A program made the translations under genes and the position numbers. From Coleofasciculus sp. S288 (GTDB lineage: Bacteria > Cyanobacteriota > Cyanobacteriia > Cyanobacteriales > Coleofasciculaceae): 7,245 bases of DNA. The stretch covers positions 1 to 7,245 of the forward strand of contig JAIUYC010000172.1 of assembly GCA_020216575.1 (NCBI GenBank). The letters run 5' to 3'. The notes below the pieces were generated by a model. That model worked only from the letters and a program-made list of their open reading frames with translations. It was not told the DNA's origin and did no database searches. Positions 5,901 to 7,245 of the stretch are shown here, one piece after another; the first letter of the stretch is position 1, and each line of letters opens with the position of its first letter.

Positions 5901-6294
5901 TCATGGCGCTCCTGGCATTGGCTTGGCTCGACTGGGGGGTTTGCCAATTCTAGAAACAGAGGAAATCTATCAGGATGTGGAAATGGCATTGCAAACCACT
6001 CAGAAGTCTAGCTGGCAGGGAGTCGATCATCTCTGTTGCGGTAACTTCGGTCGAATTGAGGTGTTGCTAGTGGCGTCGCAAAAACTGTCTCGACCTCAGT
6101 TACAGGAAATTGCTCAACAACAAGCAGCTTGGGTAGTGGCAAGAGCCAAGCAAACGGATGCCTACCAACTATTTGCCAATTTACCCAACTCCGTGTTCAG
6201 CCCCAGTTTTTTCCAGGGAACGGCTGGGATTGGCTATGAGTTACTCCGGTTAGCTTACCCAGAAGTACTGCCCTCCGTGCTGCTGTGGGAATGA
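2935..6294 (+). CDS. lanM: Class II lanthipeptide synthetase LanM, three-cysteine zinc type
   Basis: This 1119-residue cytosolic enzyme dehydrates Ser/Thr of the precursor by phosphorylation and elimination, then closes thioether rings with Cys. The start is ATG 2935 (MTVTQGVLAQIV). The in-frame ATG at 2881 lies inside the terminator hairpin, and its 18 extra residues are a hydrophobic translation of the T-rich tract. Numbered from 2935, the dehydratase domain shows GRSGIAITF (304-312), KLVYKPKDL (317-325), TDCHNENL (395-402, Asp396, His398, Asn401), VDMETLMH (412-419) and RFVFRDTNVY (559-568). In the last motif R559 and T565 have the spacing of the CylM elimination residues. The LanC-like cyclase begins near 757 (SLYDGSCGVALFL) and has GFSHGAAGIAYAL (923-935), GWCHGAPG (987-994) and LCCG (1033-1036). 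Cys989, Cys1034 and Cys1035 would bind zinc, as in ProcM, where most LanMs use Cys-Cys-His. Length and motifs are complete, so it should be active. No clear ribosome binding site precedes the ATG. Confidence 0.95.
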   Translation: MTVTQGVLAQIVAQSSSLSERLNHEFFKVDAVQSSEQQIIDKRLTHWCQVVAQGNWEKFQKRLHWDGWDINTIHPVLGVLPVADGQVLPSWAETLREIIQTASEPIFQDESKIQHLKSKDPIDPEEPLPFEDVMLPVLWTARQKLLTYLGSVSLFPSQLLCEKAYLALERNLLAQLVHLCAKTLEFEFSRFRPLGYKYLYLLVNAAPDTADKTYYNAFVQKLLQDGLLGFFQNYPVLARLIATSIDFWVEATAEFLQRLEADLPDIKQTFICQSQQIEKKVISNWGLGKVIEIKPGLSDSHNRGRSGIAITFESGLKLVYKPKDLGLEVFYGQFLTWCNQHGVPLPLKVLNVLDRQDYGWVEYVEQLPCEDEAAARRFYQRAGMLLCILYVLGGTDCHNENLIASGEHLVLVDMETLMHHEVRVMEDLWLTTLTQTASDRQFWHSVLRTGLLPRWNFSKDDRIAYDISGLGNIAPQQIPWRVPLWKSVNTDDMHLAYKTIAIPVDKNVPILNGKPLSPNDYLEELVEGFEQMYRFLCNQREVLLADNSPLTELQSQQVRFVFRDTNVYGVILQKALTPKFLRDGIDYSIELDVLARAFLTDGDKPTAWPILHSELKAMEQLDIPYFGANSDSDALTVGVLEPIERYFKEPSDRSLICQLQQLDETDLAQQVAIIRGTFHARVARTPGTEQAKASEASTLLAADFSRISPLSTQQLLEQASHIAWEIQERAIRATDSSVNWIGLGYLSNADRFQLQPLGESLYDGSCGVALFLAALDYLRDSTEFHNLALGALASLRKVLQSADAPSTRRFAREVGIGGAAGLGSIVYSLVKISRFLQKPALLAEAEQAARAISPELIAADRQLDLMTGAAGAILGLLALYHETAEPMLIEKAIACGQHLLEHQISVNGSPKAWNALEKKPLTGFSHGAAGIAYALLRLYAVTQDNAYLEAAEEGIAYERHVFSRSANNWPDFRSFAEQNGQPGFMVGWCHGAPGIGLARLGGLPILETEEIYQDVEMALQTTQKSSWQGVDHLCCGNFGRIEVLLVASQKLSRPQLQEIAQQQAAWVVARAKQTDAYQLFANLPNSVFSPSFFQGTAGIGYELLRLAYPEVLPSVLLWE
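3264..3291 (+). repeat. Four tandem heptamers inside lanM
   Basis: ATCCAAA, ATCCAAC, ATCTAAA and ATCTAAA follow each other without gaps. This resembles the short tandem heptamers common between genes in filamentous cyanobacteria, but here it is translated as SKIQHLKSK, within the N-terminal part of the dehydratase domain. The charged, polar sequence probably forms a surface loop, and the reading frame stays open. Confidence 0.6.
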
Positions 6295-6316
6295 GATCCA
6301 GGAGCCAGAGTGGATC
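6295..6316 (+). repeat. Inverted repeat directly after the lanM stop
   Basis: GATCCA (6295-6300) and TGGATC (6311-6316) are perfect arms around ten bases, starting at the base after TGA. A HIP1 palindrome follows at 6318-6325. No T-tract is present, so at most it is a weak 3' end structure. Confidence 0.3.
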
Positions 6317-6367
6317 AGCGATCGCTTTCTGGGGGAACTTCTCCAAGACAGCATCAATTCCTGAACC

Positions 6368-6395
6368 TTTACAATAGTTAAAGATTTCAGATAAT
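6368..6395 (+). promoter_or_regulatory. Promoter of the ABC transporter ATPase gene
   Basis: TTTACA (6368-6373) matches -35 at 5 of 6 positions and GATAAT (6390-6395) matches -10 at 5 of 6, with a 16-bp spacer. Transcription would start near 6402, only a few bases before the ATG at 6405, so the mRNA would be leaderless or nearly so. This agrees with the lack of any ribosome binding site. The gene could then be expressed without lanM read-through. Confidence 0.5.
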
Positions 6396-6404
6396 AATGC
6401 TGGC

Positions 6405-7245
6405 ATGAAAGCCCTAGAGGTTGACAACCTCAGAAAAACGTACCACTCCAGCGGCAAGCGCTTTGAAGCTGTGCGCTCTGTCTCCCTAACCCTATCATCA
6501 GGCGAAGTCTTAGCGTTTCTGGGACCCAACGGAGCAGGTAAGACAACCACGATTAAAATGATTGCGGGGCTAATTAGACCAGATGCTGGACAAGTCCGCA
6601 TTGCGGGAATTGACCCCCATCGCAACCCGGAAGCTTTGCGACTCTTGGGTGCTGTCCTGGAAGGCAACCGCAACCTCTACTGGCGGCTGACTCCGGAGGA
6701 GAACTTAGATTACTTTGGTGTGTTGAAAGGATTGAGTCATCGAGAAGCGCGTCGGCGTGGTAGGGTGCTTTTGGAGCGATTTGACCTCACATCCAAGCGC
6801 CGTACAACTGTGCAAACCCTGTCGCGGGGAATGCAGCAGAAGTTAGCGATCGCAGTTGCTTTAGTCCATCAACCCAAACTACTCCTGTTGGATGAACCAA
6901 CGTTGGGGCTAGATGTGGAAGCGACTCAGAACGTGAAAGCCTTGGTAAGAGCGATCGCCTCTGAAGGCTGTGCCATCCTCCTCACCACCCACCAATTGAA
7001 CATTGCGGAGGAACTCTCAGACCGAGTGGCAATTATCCAAAAGGGAGAGATTATTGCCTCCTCATCCACTCGCGACCTCATCCGGCAGTTTTCGGCAGAC
7101 GCTTACATCATCGAGGTAGAAGGCGAACTCGCTCCAGCACGAGTCCAAGCACTGCAAGGAGTTGGTGCAGATATTCAGGCAGAGCGAATCGTTTACAGGG
7201 GGAGTTCAGAAGGATTATACCAGGTATTAGAGCTACTTAACCCCT
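6405..7245 (+). CDS. ABC transporter ATP-binding protein, 3' end missing
   Basis: The first 280 residues are present; the right edge cuts the gene near its end, since such ATPases usually have about 300-340 residues. The domain is complete: Walker A GPNGAGKT (40-47), signature LSRGMQQKL (139-147), Walker B LLLLDEP (159-165), D-loop GLD (168-170) and switch His196. The usual Q-loop glutamine appears to be replaced in LEGNRNLYWRL (85-95). This wording and the tail after about residue 230 fit the DrrA/CcmA-like ATPases that pair with separate ABC-2 type membrane proteins. It is not a LanT: no C39 peptidase or membrane segments precede the ATPase. The partner permease should lie just to the right. 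Position 110 bp after lanM suggests export or self-protection (LanF-like), but its own promoter makes an unrelated drug or lipid exporter possible. Confidence 0.93.
   Translation, partial: MKALEVDNLRKTYHSSGKRFEAVRSVSLTLSSGEVLAFLGPNGAGKTTTIKMIAGLIRPDAGQVRIAGIDPHRNPEALRLLGAVLEGNRNLYWRLTPEENLDYFGVLKGLSHREARRRGRVLLERFDLTSKRRTTVQTLSRGMQQKLAIAVALVHQPKLLLLDEPTLGLDVEATQNVKALVRAIASEGCAILLTTHQLNIAEELSDRVAIIQKGEIIASSSTRDLIRQFSADAYIIEVEGELAPARVQALQGVGADIQAERIVYRGSSEGLYQVLELLNP

Larger units (their letters stand above)
376..6958. repeat. HIP1 octamers GCGATCGC, nine dispersed copies
   Basis: Perfect copies start at 376, 459, 1916, 4247, 4886, 5608, 6318, 6846 and 6951. They lie in both coding and non-coding DNA, so this entry spans the first to the last copy and is not a continuous element. 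Enrichment of this palindrome is a hallmark of many cyanobacterial genomes. Its presence inside lanM and the ABC gene suggests these genes have long resided in a HIP1-rich host. Confidence 0.9.

Noticed and set aside
6197..6673. 158-codon minus-strand frame across the lanM-ABC junction
   Set aside because: It is antisense to the conserved LanM C-terminus and to the Walker A region of the ABC gene, and has no recognisable family.
6405..7245. ABC gene as the LanT exporter with leader peptidase
   Set aside because: The protein starts directly with the ATPase domain; no C39 peptidase motif or transmembrane region precedes it.

Overview
The window looks like a piece of a filamentous cyanobacterial chromosome. 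Nine perfect copies of the HIP1 octamer GCGATCGC lie in 7.2 kb, where chance would give about 0.1. Short tandem heptamer repeats of the cyanobacterial type occur at two places. The protein families (Nif11-type leader peptide, LanM, NB-ARC protein with a KASQ-type N-terminus, CBS-domain signalling protein) are all typical of that phylum. Species cannot be named from the sequence alone.

Left part, minus strand (1-2191). The edge holds the first 66 codons of a CBS-domain protein. Next comes about 580 bp without an intact gene. It contains repeats and two gene remnants: a 50-codon stretch resembling the C-terminal end of the GTPase HflX (475-624), and a decayed WD40-repeat segment (about 680-771). 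Directly upstream of the WD40 scar is an NB-ARC ATPase gene (776-2191). It ends where related proteins usually continue into long repeat domains, so it is probably a C-terminally truncated NB-ARC/WD40 protein. Its 'TSR' sensor motif also reads TSG.

Right part, plus strand (2392-7245). This is a class II lanthipeptide locus. A 106-residue precursor has an acidic Nif11-like leader, a double-glycine cleavage site and a short cationic core with two S/T-x4-C units. It is followed by structured non-coding RNA ending in a strong terminator-like hairpin, then a full-length LanM synthetase whose zinc site has three cysteines (WC...CC, the ProcM-like type). An ABC transporter ATPase (cut by the window edge) follows, with a probable promoter of its own that would give a nearly leaderless transcript.

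How it fits together: the precursor would be dehydrated at Ser/Thr and cyclised by LanM to give up to two thioether rings. The leader would be removed after GG by a C39-peptidase transporter that is not in this window. The ABC ATPase may serve export or self-protection, but this rests on position only. The 200-bp divergent region between the NB-ARC gene and the precursor carries a symmetric operator-like element and a 10-bp-phased direct repeat, the best candidates for control of the locus.
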